64,000 nucleotides of DNA from Branchiostoma floridae (taxonomy: Eukaryota > Chordata > Leptocardii > Amphioxiformes > Branchiostomatidae). The stretch covers positions 7,580,530-7,644,529 of the forward strand of contig NC_049983.1 in the NCBI RefSeq assembly GCF_000003815.2, in the 5' to 3' direction. The stretch's first letter is position 1. Each line of letters begins with the position of its first letter. The position numbers and the translations under genes were made by a program. Below, one piece after another: positions 10,262-21,800 of this stretch. Below the pieces are notes generated by a model. The model was not told the DNA's origin. It saw only the letters and a list, made by a program, of their open reading frames with translations, and did not search any database.

Positions 10262-12889
10262 TTCCGACCAAATCTTGTCCACAGGTCAGTCGTCCCGTAC
10301 TGGTTTGAAGAGATGTCTCTCGTGGGGCATGTGAAGATGTACCACGACAAACCCAAAGAGGGAGAAAAGCGCATAAAAGAGTTGTTTAGGGGCCTTATTA
10401 TGGCAAAATTCAGTGTCATTGGACAAATCAATGCCGGTAGGCCACCAAGGGCCAACCGCTGCCGGATAGAGTACACAGGCAGCATGTTCGAGGGTACCAC
10501 ATTTGGTCGACCCATCGAGTTTGACGTCATGATCGTGATTGACGGCTCGGAAGATATCGAGAGCCAGGAGATCACCCCAGGGTACGTCAGGCTCCGAGCC
10601 AAGCCCCCCTTCCCTCACCGATTTTCTAAGTGTCTTAATGGAGACCAAAACATCAACCCGACAAAGATGCTGGACTGGTTTTATGGGCTTGTGCAGAAAG
10701 CGGTCAACAAAGTGAGTCCACCACTCATTCATGTATGAACAGTTTACTAGTATTCTTGTATGTATTGAGTGGTCTTCAAAAGTCACTCATCCTGTTATTT
10801 CACAATATTCACAGTTGCCGTCTTAGGTCAGGTCACATTTACGAACCGTCGCTCAGTCAGGCAGTTTGCAGCAACATAAATCAAGTATGCTATGAGAGGC
10901 AACTGACACACAAAACAGAAAAAAGAATAGCCATGGTTCATGAGCTTAACGTCTGTATGTTTCTTGATAAACACTTCAGTCTTTCGTTCTCGCATAAAGC
11001 CTGGGCGGGCCCCGGTTCGGAAATATGACCCTAGCACCAACCTTCAAAGCTTTTGACAAGTTTGTTAGAACAAGGTAGCACACAACTCTTTGTGCCGTTA
11101 CTCTTTTGTATTTAGGAAACGTATATTTAAACGTTTTCTACATGCAAAAGAGTTAAAACAAGTGGAATAGCTACATTCAAATAGCTAGGATATAGATAAC
11201 CAAAAAGTTAACGTGTCTAACATGGAATACAATTTTACAGATATCAACCTCGTCCTGTGATCCTGTTTCACTGACGGTCTCTCGCCACGGACCAGCTGTC
11301 ATGGTGAGCAAGCCTCTTCTTTCGTTAGAATAACTTGAACTGCAAACCCAAAGGGTTGAACTTTGCCTTAAGCATTGGGTTATTATTTTTCAATATACTA
11401 CATTCTGTATTCATTCTGAATAAACCATTGATAAAGTTTTTATTGCAGACAGGAGAAAATGGACATCATTGATTCAAGCCCAGAATACTTTTTCTGACTT
11501 CATTATGCAAGATTAACACTGAAGAAGTTGCCCATTTATCCATATCTAACAGGTTAATATAAAGGAAAGGAACGGCTTATCCATAGACGTGGACCTGGTC
11601 CTGTGTATCCAGCTGGATGATCAGTACTACGTCGCCAAACCGTACAAGCCGTACGCGGACGAACCTCCGTACTGGTCCCTGAGGTGCGATCCTGCCATGC
11701 TGTGGAGACAGTCCTTCTCTGTCGACGAGACCAGTACGCTAAAAAGGTCCGATGTGACAAGTGTTAACTTTGTAGATCAGTATTTGATACTTGAGTTGCC
11801 TGAGTAGAGACAATCTACAGCCCAATGTAACAATAGACATGTCACATGAGACGTTCTACCTCTAGGTAAATTTGTTTACCATACGACCACCATGGTGAAA
11901 CCCTATTCTGCGTCTTGTATTACTTACATGTATGCAATGTACTTACTTACCTAGGCCTACTGCCCGTCCCCTTTTGTATCAGCCAGAGGTTAACTGGAAT
12001 GTGCAGAGGCAGATCTTTTGCAAATCAAAATCCCTTTGGACTTTGTTATTTAGTAAGGGGTTGCTTTGCGCTGTCCTGTGGTCAAATCAACATCATAGTG
12101 AACGCAGACTAGCCTATGTACCTGTACATTGAAAATTAACCAATTATTCAGGATTGACGGAGCCAACGAATACCGCCGTGACTGCCTCCGCGTCCTGAAG
12201 GAACTGTTCCGGAGGGAAGCAGGTCTGGACAAGCTCACGTCCTTTCACCTGAAGACAGTCCTGCTGCACATGTGTCAAGAAGAGGACCAATGGCAAAGAA
12301 GCAAGATGAACGAGCGTTTCTTTGACCTGCTGAGGAGGTTGGTTGTTCCTATATCATAATATAATAGACTTATCATCTCCATGAATATGGAGATATAGTT
12401 TTGGGTGTGTCTGTTAGTCTGTCGTCTGTGTTTCAAACGATGTTTGCCCCCCACCCCCTCCCCCACTAGCAGCTAATGTGTATGGTATGTAGGTAGCTAA
12501 GACAGAAATGTACATAATGAAAGCCAAGTAGTGGCATTATGTATATAAGTCCTTAATTTGCATAATCAGTGCGAAAGTGTCATAATTCTTAGAAGTGGTA
12601 AATGGTTCTACTACAAACATTGTGACTGGTGTAAGTTGTTCAAAGGTGCACGTAACCAATCATAGATTATGCTAATGAGAGTCTTGTGCATAATCAGAAT
12701 ATTTTCCGCAGGATCGAGTCGTGTCTGCGAGAAAGACGTCTGCCTCACTTCTACCTGCCTGAACTGAACCTGTTGGACGGCATCCGTCAGGACACCATCG
12801 AGAACATGCGGGGCCGCGTCAAACATTTGATAGACAACGAACTTGATACAAGAGTTTCTATTGCGGCAACCCTTGTTGCGTACAAGTAG
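10262..12889 (+). CDS. cGAS-like receptor / MAB-21 domain protein, gene A (N-terminus missing)
   Basis: Five exons are inferred from GT/AG sites and paralogue alignment: 10262-10711, 11241-11303, 11553-11746, 12152-12337 and 12712-12889 (stop). They total 1071 nt, an uninterrupted 356 residues. The first exon holds the nucleotidyltransferase core with TGSMFEG and the E-F-D-V-M acidic pair. The third exon supplies the next acid (SIDVDLVL). The fourth and fifth carry the MAB-21 helical lobe (SFHLKTVLLH, LPHFYLPELNLL). All three metal-binding acids are present, so it could synthesise a cyclic or linear nucleotide signal; this is family knowledge and not shown here. The exon at 10262 starts in phase 0 where the paralogues continue upstream. 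No membrane exon was found, perhaps because of the gap at 9228. The C-terminal end differs from genes B and C. AATAAA lies at 13063. Confidence 0.8.
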
Positions 12890-13062
12890 GCAAATATATC
12901 CTTGAATGCTTACACCGTAGAACCAATAGTGTAAATTTCATTTTCATTTTTATATAACTAATATGTTGACTCATTCATACCGATAGATATCCATACATGC
13001 CTGTTTAGTTGTACTGTAAGTAGTTATAGACCTTACGAAAGTCGCTGTACTTTTGTCGTGTC

Positions 13063-13068
13063 AATAAA
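13063..13068 (+). terminator. Polyadenylation signal AATAAA, gene A
   Basis: A canonical AATAAA about 175 bases after the gene A stop codon, in a T/A-rich stretch, suitable as its 3' end signal. Confidence 0.5.
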
Positions 13069-13519
13069 GATTTCTATATGATAGTTGCAAACATTATGTA
13101 TTACTAATAAAACAAGCCAATGGCGATGTTGAAGTAACGGACCAAGAAAACAGCATTTATGAATGATTGTATCGAAATTAAAAGTTGATCATTTTGAACG
13201 CTATGTAAACTACGTACTAAGTTCCCAGGAGAAGATGAACTGACGATGAACTACCTGCAGAGTTTCATCTAACCTTCTGGGACAGTATAAGTGATTATGT
13301 TTTTGATGCTCTTAAAGAAATGTTTCTGCTCACCCCAGACACTGGGAGTCTGTTGCACTGAAAAAACTACGACTTTTGCAAGAATAAGGCCACATCTATA
13401 TGGATGACATCCTCTGGGAACCCCGGCCCAAAACTGATGCGAGCTTGAAAATAAAATAAAAAAAGTTGCCTTCATTATGAAATCTAAATGGTCATAAAGG
13501 TTTAGAAAATGACAAGAGG

Positions 13520-13990
13520 ACATGGGAAATTCTGTTTAACGAGGTCGTTCACCCACTTTACCGAATCTCCAAGCAGATGTTGGGATGGAAGATCGTAATA
13601 TTTTGACTGGCCGTCCAGATGGGCTCATGTTGAACGTAGGTTGCCGCTAAATCTTAAGTCTCCCTCTGACATATTCATATTTATCCAGCCTTACTTAACA
13701 CAAAATCATTTCAAATCATTCCTAAGAAAATTAAGAAAACGGTATTATTAATAGATGTGTCTTTCTTTTCATTACTTCAATGCAAGTGCTTCAATGTCTA
13801 AAGAGAATACCCTTGCACCCTTGCACTGAGAGTATTACTGGATTTATTACTGGACTGGTTTGGAAACAATGTTGCAGTACTTTAACGATGCCCAGTACTA
13901 TAGTGATACTTTGCAATTCAGCCATCCACTGGTCGTCTGCGAGACTTTTGTCTATCAGTAAATACTATGTATGGAATAAACCTGTGCAAA
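13520..13990 (+). repeat. Dispersed repeat, partial forward copy
   Basis: This matches the 3' part of the family at 4010-4770 (the 'caagcagatgttgggatgg' and 'gatgggctcatg' blocks, then 'cttaacacaaaat'). The tail at 13880-13990 also matches the left edge of the window at about 60-150. Confidence 0.65.
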
Positions 13991-14090
13991 ATGCATCAAG
14001 TGGTGAAAATTCGGAAGCGTAAGACGCAAGGCAAGCCCACTAAATAAACATAATCATTCCAAGGCATCAAATCTTTATTTAGATACTTAG

Positions 14091-14624
14091 GCCACAGCAA
14101 GTAAATTTCATGGATGACATCAGCGCGCGCATTAATTTTCGCCTGATTTCAGAAAAAAAACAATAATTTTTTTTTCCTTCGGCGATGGTCAACATGACGA
14201 GAAAGTACCAAAATGGGCAAATATGTTGTATGTAGGCTTATGGTTGTACTTGTAGAAGTGACACTAGCCAGCAGGTAGCCATGACTGTATTTATAGAAGT
14301 GAAAGTAAAAATTTCATTAGATAGTTGTAAAAGTGGCCCCAATATGGAAGCCATGAGTGTAGTTGCCATGTTGGTAAGTGACACCAGTCTACCATACTAG
14401 CGTCACCTTTACTACACTAGTTCACGTCTTGAATACAGAAATGAATGCCTTGTAGGCTGTGATACCATGTTTCGTCGCTTCAATCCTTTTTTTATACGTT
14501 TATTGTGTATATTTGAAAAATTTAGCCATCTTGTTTTTTTTACCCGTCTTGTTTTTTTTTCGCCCTATCTCACTATTTTTGCCGTCTGCAGAGGATGTCA
14601 TCCATAAAATTTACTTGCTGTGGT
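14091..14624. mobile_element. Non-autonomous DNA transposon with ~30-bp inverted ends
   Basis: CCACAGCAAGTAAATTT... at 14091-14120 is the near-perfect reverse complement of 14595-14624, giving an element of about 530 bp. The interior is AT-rich with poly-A/poly-T runs and no transposase frame. The target duplication is not clear. Confidence 0.65.
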
Positions 14625-14673
14625 CTTATTGCAGAACATTAGCTTTTAGGAATGTTAAAATCATGGACCATTT

Positions 14674-14773
14674 NNNNNNNNNNNNNNNNNNNNNNNNNNN
14701 NNNNNNNNNNNNNNNNNNNNNNNNNNNNNNNNNNNNNNNNNNNNNNNNNNNNNNNNNNNNNNNNNNNNNNNNN
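14674..14773. other. Assembly gap (100 N)
   Basis: A second run of exactly 100 unknown bases, probably an unsized scaffold gap. Confidence 0.95.
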
Positions 14774-15349
14774 CGCTTTATGCTTCAAATATCTAAGTTC
14801 TTCTTTATCCCACTCATAAACCATTTCCAAGTATACACAACAATACATAATGCTCATTATTAAGTTATGAGAATTACATGTTAGAACATCTGAAAATTAG
14901 TTATAAGACTTTAAGTGACATCAAGAGACTGATTTCAAATATACAGATATACAACTATACAGATATTTCACTGTCTCCTTTCTGCTTACCTAAAATGAGA
15001 CGTCTATTTCAGAACGGCATTAGCCTATTGGGGCCCTGCGATCTAGATGCCTACCAGCGGTTATTGTGATTGTCGCCACAAACCAGCTGTCAGCCAATCA
15101 GAGAACAGGAATGTCTTGGGCTTTTTGCTTTCGAAAGCTGTCTCGCAAAGGCCGCTGGGAAGCTATCAGCCGATCATGTTATGTCTTACTCCTACGCCCG
15201 ATTTCCAACGGCTGACTGCCCATATAAGGGTAAGCTCATTAATATTCATAAGCAGGGCGGTGCGGAACTGGTCTGAGTGCGCTAGATAGCAGAGGTAACA
15301 CAAGGAGTTTCGACACGACTGTGGTCCCTCTGCGTAAGAGAATGGTTAG

Positions 15350-15715
15350 GCTAGGGTGGATAAGAGTAGAGTAGAATAGAGTATGGTACTACATAAAGTA
15401 GATTACAGTAGATCAGAGTACAGTAGAAAGTAAAGAGCCGTAAAGTAGAGTAGAGTGGAGGGAGGGTAGGAAGCAGAGTGGAGTAGAGTGTAATAGAGTA
15501 GAGTGCAATAGAGTAGAGTGTAATAGAGTAGAGTGTAATAGAGTAGAGTAGAGTAGAGTAGAGTAGAGTAGAGTAGGATAGAAAAGAGTAGAGTAGAGTA
15601 GAGTAGAGTAGAGTAGGTAGAGTAGAGTAGAGTAGAGTAGAGTAGAAAAGAGTAGGTAGAGTTAGATTAATATGGAGTAGAATGGAGTGGAGTGAAGGGA
15701 AGTAGAGCAGAGAAC
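15350..15715. repeat. (GAGTA)n pentanucleotide microsatellite, first block
   Basis: Imperfect GAGTA repeats with interspersed TAATA, GATAG and GGAGG variants, purest at 15540-15655. Matching purine-rich arrays continue at 16100-16125 and 16515-16740, and as the reverse complement at 35039-35150. Confidence 0.95.
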
Positions 15716-15723
15716 AATATATA

Positions 15724-16097
15724 TAGAATACAACACGGCGTATTCCGTATCACCCAAGGTGTCAGCCCGACCCGCGGGAGGGCTGAGACCGAGGGTGATG
15801 CGGAATACACCGTGTTGTATTTTATTTATGTCATACCCACCTGAGAAAACCACTGTTTTGATGCGAAATGCCCCAGAAGTTGAACAAATTTGTTGCCCTC
15901 GAAAAAAAAGCGTTGCAACAGTAATGTTCCAACGTCCGAATCAGGTATTCGAACTGTCGATGGCGCGGCACTCTGTCCACTCGAAACAGTTCGATTTATT
16001 CGAATGGAGCCCGTGTGATAAGCCCGGGCCGTACGGAAAGTTATCATCCGGTCCGGAACACCCGTATCGAACGTTTTCGCGTCACAGGTATGACATA
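15724..16097. mobile_element. Hairpin-bearing element inside GAGTA array, copy 1
   Basis: The first 100 bases form a long hairpin (arm ATAGAATACAACACGG, with its reverse complement ending near 15826). A second part is bounded by TTTATGTCATACC and its inverse GGTATGACATAAA. No coding potential was recognised. The unit is repeated at 16127-16515 with GAGTA repeats between the copies. Confidence 0.7.
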
Positions 16098-16126
16098 AAG
16101 TAGAGTAGAGTAGAGTAGAGTATATA

Positions 16127-16515
16127 TAGAATACAACACGGTGTATTCGGTATCACCCAAGGTATCAGCCTGACCGCGGGTTGTGATCCGACCCGCGGGA
16201 GGGCTGAGACCAAGTGTGATGCGGAATACACCGTGTTGTATTCTATTTATGTCATACCCACCTGAGAAAACCAAGGTTTTGATGCAAAATGCGCCAGAAG
16301 TTGAAAAAATTTGTTGCCCTCGAAAAAAAAGCGTTGCAACAGTAATGTTCCAACGTCCGAATCAGGTATTCGAACTTTCGATGGCGCCGTACTCAGCCCA
16401 CTCGAAACAGTTCGATTTTTTCGAATGGAGCACGTGTGATAAGCCCGGGCCGTACGGAAAGTTATCAGCTGGTCCGGAACACCCGTATCGAACGTTTTCG
16501 CGTCACAGGTATGAT
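16127..16515. mobile_element. Hairpin-bearing element inside GAGTA array, copy 2
   Basis: A near-identical direct copy of 15724-16097 with about 20 extra bases in the hairpin loop. Tandem copies separated by microsatellite suggest unequal exchange after one insertion, although a second insertion is possible. Confidence 0.7.
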
Positions 16516-16740
16516 ACAAAGTATAGTAGAGTAGAGTAGAGTAGAGTAGAGTAGAGTAGAGTAGAGTAGAGTAGAGTAGAGTAGAGTAGAGTAGAGTAGA
16601 GTAGAGTAGAGCAGAGCAGAGCAGAGCAGAGTGGAGTACAGTACAGTACAATAACTAAAAGTATAGTACAGTACAGTACAATACAGTAGCTATAGCGTGC
16701 AGTAGAGTAGAGTACAGTAGAGTAGAGTAGGATAGAAAGG
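16516..16740. repeat. (GAGTA)n microsatellite, second block, 3' of gene B
   Basis: Very regular GAGTA repeats at 16525-16610, then degenerate GAGCA/GTACA units. The block ends about 120 bases beyond the gene B stop codon. The same repeat in the opposite orientation follows gene C at 35039. Confidence 0.95.
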
Positions 16741-16857
16741 AGTCCTGGGATTGATATCATGTGAAAAAGCTGATTACTGAAATGTGCCTTAGACATTATA
16801 GCATTCTTGCAAACCTCATCCATCGAAAACCTACAAGATTGCAGGAACTGGTGGTAC

Positions 16858-19800
16858 TTATTGGCGAAATCCTAGTGAGAGCACTCTGTTTCTCTCATGT
16901 TCGCTGTCTATCAGACGTTTGATGCGGAACCGCATGTTTTCGATGGTCTCGCGACGTATGCCGTCCAACAGGTTCAGTTCAGGCAGGTAGAAGTGAGGCA
17001 GACGTCTGTCTCGCAGACACGACTCGATCCTGCGGAGATAAACAGTAAGATGTTGCATAGATAACATATCTCTGACGACCCTACACATCGTGGTTTCAGG
17101 AGGTTGAATGAGTACTGACATACAAATACTTAGATCAAATCAAACATGGTTTATTTGTCAGAAAAGGTGTGGCAGCCAAAGGCCCTCTTTACAAAACAAA
17201 GTATTGCACTACACCATCTCGTGTCGTAACATATTGCTACACAACGCTATACATTTAAAACGATTTAAAAGCATTCACAAATATGGCATTAAAATAATGT
17301 ATCGGCGTTAAAATTATCTTATAGGTTAAAATTCAATATCGACTAGATTACCTCATGGAATTGAAAATGCGCAGCATTGATAGGACTGGACTATTGATCC
17401 CCCTATAGATCCCCCAAGCGCTACGGTCCAATTTGCAATGTTGCACGCAGGGGGGTAGCTGAGCCCGACCGAGCCCAAACATAGCCCGGTAACCGCAGGA
17501 CATCCTACGGGGCCACGTAGGAGTCACGCCAGAAAGTGGTGAACAGCACCCCCTTTTTCAATTGGTACCTGGGCATTAATTGTGCAATGCATCAGAGTTT
17601 CTCGTGTAACATAAAAATCGTGTGTTTTGCGTCTTGTGGACTATGCTATCCTTTGAGCTATTGTCAGGGTCGCATTAAGCTTTGACACCATAAAGTTGGC
17701 AGAGGACAAACAAGACTTGCTTGCACTGCTATATGCCAAATATACAACAAAAATTCCATAGCAAAAGTTTGCAGTTTGGCTTTGTATGAAGCCAGGAACA
17801 TTAACTCTATTACGATCGAGTAATGACCAACCTCCTCAGCAGGTCCAAGAAACGATCGCCCATCTTGCTGCTCTGCCATTGGTCCTCTTCTTGACACATG
17901 CGCAGCAGGACAGTCTTCAGGTGAAAGGACGTGAACTTGTCCAGGCCTGGTTCCCTCCGGAACACGCTCTTCAGGACACGGAGGCAGTCACGACGGCACT
18001 CGTTGGCTCTGTCGATCCTGAAAAATTGATTGATTTTCAATGTACATGTACAAACTGTATATAGCTCAGTTTGCGTCGACTATGATGCTGATTCTAGCAC
18101 ATCACTGCGCAAAGGAGCCTCTACTAAAGTCAAAAGGGATTTTTGGCTGTAAAAGATCTGCCTCTACACATTGGCTAATGCAAAGTGCACAATAGGTTCG
18201 TGATGGTCGTACGGTCGTCGATCTACAAATACTTGTCTAATCTGACCTTGATATCATCCTGGTTTCGTAGACAGAGAAGGACTGTCTCCACAGCATGGCA
18301 GGATCGTACCTCAGGGACCAGTCCGGAGGTTCGTCCGCGTACGGCTTGTACGGTTTGGCGACGTAGTATGTCTGATCCAGCTGGATACACAGGACCAGGT
18401 CCACGTCTATGGACAAGCCATACCTTTCATTTATATTTACCTGTCAGAGATGGGGACAGAAGGAAGACAGTCACATCTTTGTATCCTAAAGCTATAAACT
18501 GGATTCAGAGAAACCTATTGCCAGGTAGCGCATATAAAAAGATATGCTGCTCTAATTATTCTGGGCTTTAAGCTATGGTATTTATTCAGAGTGTCTTGAT
18601 GATGCAGTTACTGTGGCAACTGCAAAAGATAACTGCAAAGCTCAGTTGTCCAATGTTTTTGGAAATGGCAAGAGAATCTAGACTCCCTTGCAGTCTTCGG
18701 AACGGGCGTTGGACCACGATTTTCAACGTTGACTATGTTCTCTTGTGCCCGGAAGGGAGTTTGCCGAGGAAAGGAGTTTGCTGTGAAAGGGGGTTTGGCG
18801 TGATAGCAAGTATATGCCCCATCCGTCAGAGCCAACGTTGAAAATCGCGGACCAACGCCCCCCCCCCAAAAAAAAAAGAATCCAAGAGAACCCAAGAAGA
18901 CCCAATGCTCCAGGCTGCACACAACGCAACAATCCATTAGATTTGTAGTAACGTTAAGATTTGTTTTGACGAAAGAAGAGGCTTGCTCACCATTACGGCT
19001 GGTCCGTGGCGGGAGACACTCAATGAAACAGGACTCCAGGTCGCGCTTGACACCTGTAAAAATTCATTCCACGTTAGAAAAATTATATGGTCGAACGTTT
19101 TCTATCTATAACACGCAGAGTAGTATGCCACATTGTTCTTGTAATGAATTTTATCAAACATATGGACACATGTGAAACATTGGAACTTGAAGTTGCTTTT
19201 TTTTCACTGGTTTGACGCACCAGAAAAAAATGGTCATACATCAATGACAATGAGCGATTGACCCACCTTGTTGACCCCTCTCTGCACAAGTCCATAGAAC
19301 CAGTCGAGCATCTTTGTCGGGTTGATGTTTTGGTATCCATCGAGACACCTAGAAAACCGGTGAGGGTGCTGCCAGGCTTGGAGCCTAGCGTAGCCGGGAG
19401 TCATCTCCTCGCCCTCGACATCTTCTGATCCGTCAATCACGACCATGATGTCAAACTCGTCTGGTTGACCAAATTTGGTGCCCTCGTACATACTGCCTGT
19501 GTACTCTATCCGGCAGCGGTTGGCCCGTTGAGGCCTGCCGGCATCTATTTGTTCCTTGACACTGTCAATTATAGCCCCAATGTATCTTCTAACCAACTCT
19601 TCGGCGCACTTTGTTTGTTCGTCATCGAGTTTCAGTTTCTTTTCATGGTACACCTTCAACTGCTCCGTGAGAGACAAGTCTTCACACCAGTCTGGGACTA
19701 CCGATCTTTTGACAGGGTTTGATGGGCTTTCGGGCAAGAAATTGCCTCCAACTCGGTAGTTGCCCCCACGAGCATAACCACAGAATTCCTGTACAGGGCG

Positions 19801-21747
19801 ATGAGGGACGGCCGATTCTCGCAATTCGTGGAACCTGTATGAGATCAATAGCCTTACCAGGGTGACGTGTGACTGTATATTTGTAATACTGTGGAATCTA
19901 AGGTTAATCAAATTTTGACCATTCAAATATGATATGTGGTCAGTTGTACGTAGTGCATGCAGATTTTCTTGGAAGTGACACCCGGCATTCATAGGAGGCA
20001 TATTCTTTTCCTTCCTTCCTTTTAACATTTCAACATACTTTTAATATTCCTTATTTAAAAACTGAGAAGATGCATGGGGGTTCGTAGTGGTCACAGTCTG
20101 CTCCGTGAGCATTGACTAGAGTCTTCGAAATAGCGAGCCAGCGGTTGTATTTTCACGTACCTTTCATCATCATCATTATCATCATCGACACTTCGCCAAT
20201 GTCGGTAGCTCATCAGCCCTCCGAGGAACAGAGCGGCACCGGCGGCAACAGCGGTCAACAATACTGCTGAACTTTCTGGCTCGTCATTTGGTCTATCTTG
20301 ATACCCATGGCGCCTGTATGGATTGAAATTCAATGTCACGGCAGTGAATAGAATTTTCATCAATCAGTGACTACTTTTGAAAGGTAAACACACGTACCTC
20401 CAAATTGTCGATGGCTATCAGGCCATCTTGTTCATGGAGTGACCTAGTTCTCGCGAGAGTTGTGAGAAATATGTCGAGATTTGCATGGATCTTCTACCCC
20501 CTCGTCCCGCCTCCTTGCGTAGTAGGGGTAAGTAGGACTTGGGCAGCACCCAGTGATCATTGCGGTTCAACTTCGCACCTTCCAACTGGATGTGAAGCAT
20601 CTTTGATTTTTCTTTGATGCCATGGCAATCTTTTGAAACAATATGTTTAGCATCATAGCTACAATATGAACAAATTGCAATCCAAATTGAAGAGCGTTTT
20701 CTACATCTTAAAACATAGTAGAAAAGACCTTTACATATCAGGCTGACCTGTAACTGTACATTTTCAAACACTGGGAAATAAAGAATTAGTTTTGACCATT
20801 TTGACCACTCAAATATGCCATCTTTCTATGGGAATAGTCGTGTGTATTGCAGATGAATGAGAATCGGCATCTATGTGTTCTTTTCCTTTTTACTTTCACA
20901 AATCATTCACATTCATACACCATTTCATCAAGTTGGTATATCTAAACTGCAGCAGAGGGGGGGGGGGGCATGCACGTCTTCGGTGCTCCCTTGGAAATCA
21001 GCCTACTAGACTGAAGGGACCACTCTATAAGATCAATAAATAAATAGTGTGACACAACGATAATTTTACGCACCTTTCCGGCACATTGTTGACACTTCTT
21101 CGATATTCGTCGTCTCTTGTCATCTGCCTTTCTGCTGGTTTGGGCAACCGAACTTCCGCCTTGTCCTTTGCATGCCTTTCTGGTTCAGCATTGGATCTAT
21201 CTTGACATCTGTCGTTCCTGTACGGATTGAGATTGAATACCAATTTTGAAAAAAAATAATAAGCTACAATTTTAACGGGCAGCAATCAAAGCAAAACGTT
21301 ACCCTTTCCTTAAAAGTGATACAAAGTCCTTAGTAATACAGTGGAAGCCAGTTAATTGTACGTTGGATAAACACACACTTCGGTCAATTGCACGGAATCC
21401 CTAAATCCCGTGGTGGTGGGGTCCCACTGGGTAACTACGCATTATCGCACACGACGGATAATTGCACGGAATTTACTGGCAAATTGGGTGTGCAATTAAG
21501 CGGCTTCTACTGTACTAAGGCGAGATTTCACAATATAAGTGCATAGGCAAATGACTGTTAAACGCAAATGACGCAAATAACCGTAGACATAGTAGCTTCT
21601 GATGTACCTTCTTTTGTGTTTATCAGCATCAGCATCGCTTCCGGTCAAGTACAAGTAAATCAGCCAGCCCGCAAACGCTGTCATCAGAAATCCTACGCAT
21701 GTGGTTACGGCAACTCGCAATATGGTTACAGCTGTCTCTATAACCAT
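16858..21747 (-). CDS. Membrane-anchored cGAS-like receptor / MAB-21 domain protein, gene B
   Basis: Eight exons, in reading order: 21747-21608, 21217-21074, 20313-20161, 19834-19267, 19053-18991, 18440-18247, 18017-17832, 17029-16858. They sum to 1620 nt, an intact 539-residue frame. Residues 9-34 form a transmembrane segment, then a run of Asp. Residues 47-95 are a charged spacer. Residues 111-129 (AVLLTAVAAGAALFLGGLM) form a second membrane segment followed by an Asp-rich stretch. The nucleotidyltransferase core follows, with GS at 259-260, E272, D274 and the third acid at D370. The MAB-21 lobe has SFHLKT near 451-456 and LPHFYLP near 493-499. All catalytic acids are kept. No cGAS-type zinc thumb is seen. 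By family analogy it would make a nucleotide second messenger on sensing a ligand. Membrane anchoring is inferred from sequence only. Confidence 0.85.
18704..18860. mobile_element. Small MITE in intron of gene B
   Basis: GGGCGTTGG...CAACGTTG at 18704-18731 is the near-perfect inverse of 18833-18860, giving a 157-bp element between the second and third nucleotidyltransferase exons. A poly-C/poly-A tract follows immediately. Confidence 0.65.
20161..20313 (-). CDS. Spacer exon of gene B containing a second membrane segment
   Basis: A phase 2-2 exon of 153 nt. It begins like the other spacer exons (RHGYQDRPNDEPE) but then carries a 19-residue Ala/Leu/Gly hydrophobic segment before SYRHW and an Asp run. 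The upstream intron end (CAATCCATACAG) matches the acceptors of the other spacer exons. This exon is unique to gene B. Confidence 0.75.
21337..21514. mobile_element. TA-flanked MITE (ends CAGTRGAAGCC...), copy 1
   Basis: TACAGTGGAAGCCAGTTAAT at the left pairs with ATTAAGCGGCTTCTACTGTA at the right, about 178 bp, bounded by TA. The short inverted ends and TA target fit a Tc1/mariner-pogo type non-autonomous element. It lies in the first coding intron of gene B. Confidence 0.75.
21608..21747 (-). CDS. First coding exon of gene B: transmembrane exon
   Basis: ATG at 21747, in a leader shared with gene C. It encodes a hydrophobic helix (ILRVAVTTCVGFLMTAFAGW region) and then a hydrophilic Asp/Lys-rich tail ending in a phase-2 donor (AG|GTACAT). 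Its equivalent in gene C is 29749-29882, which has the same position, phase and donor but a largely different protein sequence. Confidence 0.75.
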
Positions 21748-21800
21748 GATGCCGGACTACAGTCGCTCACTGAAGATGACCTGTTGGCTTCTCTAACGTC
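21748..21800 (-). promoter_or_regulatory. Conserved 5' leader of gene B
   Basis: About 50 bases upstream of the gene B ATG read, on the minus strand, AGAGAAGCCAACA...CTTCAGTGA.CGACTGTAGTCCGGCAT. The same string precedes the gene C ATG at 29700-29748. This is probably shared 5' UTR from the common ancestor. Confidence 0.6.

Noticed and set aside
10286-10786. Minus-strand 166-residue frame opposite the gene A core exon
   Set aside because: It is the antisense shadow of the conserved nucleotidyltransferase exon, whose paralogues conserve the + strand reading.
18608-18937. Minus-strand 109-residue frame in a gene B intron
   Set aside because: It runs through a MITE and a poly-C/poly-A tract and has no paralogue in genes A or C.
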